From contig JANWXA010000020.1 in NCBI GenBank assembly GCA_025055465.1, positions 1-14,929 of the forward strand: a stretch of DNA of 14,929 bases. Reading direction: 5' to 3'. The translations under genes were made by a program, and so were the position numbers. The DNA comes from Candidatus Kapaibacterium sp. (GTDB lineage Bacteria > Bacteroidota > Ignavibacteria > Kapaibacteriales > HRBIN21). Shown here one piece after another: positions 14,785-14,929 of the stretch (positions are counted from its first letter, which is position 1; every line of letters begins with the position of its first letter). The notes under the pieces were generated by a model. The model was not told the DNA's origin. It did no database searches and saw only the letters and a program-made list of their open reading frames with translations.

Positions 14785-14807
14785 CGAGCAAAACGCAACA
14801 GTATTTG

Positions 14808-14815
14808 CAAAATTA
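14808..14815 (-). promoter_or_regulatory. Possible Bacteroidota-type -7 element (TAATTTTG) at the head of the minus-strand operon
   Basis: The minus strand reads TAATTTTG, a match to TAnnTTTG, with about 35 bases between it and ATG 14772, a sensible distance for a short leader. No TTG/TTTG -33 element lies 19-21 bases upstream; that stretch is G-rich instead. No convincing sigma-70 type -35/-10 pair was found in the 157 bases upstream of the gene. The candidate rests on position and one motif only. Confidence 0.3.
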
Positions 14816-14882
14816 CGGAAATCCCCCCTGCTCCCCTGGTGTTCTATTTGAAGAAAGTTGCCGAGTTTTGTTGCGTAACTAC

Positions 14883-14919
14883 TTGGCATAGCTGCTGTCA
14901 TGGAACGTTTTGGCATAGC
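14883..14919. repeat. 10-bp direct repeat TTGGCATAGC upstream of the OmpA-family gene
   Basis: TTGGCATAGC occurs at 14883-14892 and again at 14910-14919, one unit every 27 bases. The pair lies about 110-150 bases upstream of ATG 14772, where no gene is seen. It could be a pair of protein-binding sites upstream of the operon promoter, or a chance or coding repeat belonging to something outside the window. Confidence 0.45.
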
Positions 14920-14929
14920 CTTGGTTGGG

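Noticed and set aside
14821..14838. G-rich stretch on the minus strand in the OmpA leader, considered as a G-quadruplex
   Set aside because: Only two separate G runs are present, short of the four tracts normally needed.
14773..14916. 48-residue N-terminal extension of the OmpA-family protein from ATG 14916
   Set aside because: It would place a polar segment before a clear signal peptide, and the strong ribosome binding site at 14776-14784 points to ATG 14772.

Overview
The window is a gene-dense stretch (nearly all coding, only two gaps above 30 bases) from a Gram-negative bacterium. An OmpA-type envelope protein, an O-antigen-ligase-like protein and a Wzz protein indicate an outer membrane. 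The GT117/DUF2723 glycosyltransferase with TPR tail, the OmpA protein with two OmpA-like domains, and possible TAnnTTTG promoter elements suggest the Bacteroidota/Chlorobiota/Ignavibacteriota/Kapabacteria side of the FCB group. That placement is an inference from protein style and is only moderately certain.

Layout. On the plus strand, 1-1481 holds the 3' end of comM (a Mg-chelatase-like AAA+ protein) and pdxB (4-phosphoerythronate dehydrogenase, vitamin B6 synthesis), joined by an ATGA overlap. All other genes are on the minus strand. Read in the direction of transcription they are: an OmpA-family protein with signal peptide (14772-12937), dxs (12940-10997), a Wzz chain-length protein (10987-9776), an O-antigen ligase/polymerase-like protein (9807-8404), the elongation transpeptidase PBP2/mrdA (8420-6615), a GT117 (DUF2723/TMEM260-like) membrane glycosyltransferase (6531-3457), an ALG5-like GT2 glycosyltransferase (3453-2719) and an MdtG-like MFS transporter (2702-1461). 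The pdxB and MFS genes converge, and their ends overlap by 21 bases.

The eight minus-strand genes look like one operon, possibly with a second promoter in the 83-base gap before the GT117 gene. Most junctions overlap or lie within 16 bases. A common theme is the polyprenyl-phosphate carrier lipid and the cell envelope. Dxs starts isoprenoid synthesis, which leads to undecaprenyl phosphate. The GT2 enzyme probably loads a sugar on that carrier, and GT117 probably transfers it from the carrier to an acceptor, perhaps protein. Wzz and the ligase handle lipid-linked polysaccharide. PBP2 crosslinks peptidoglycan made from lipid II, and the OmpA protein binds peptidoglycan. This reading is the main hypothesis from the window. 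No tRNA, rRNA, CRISPR array, insertion sequence or convincing terminator was seen.
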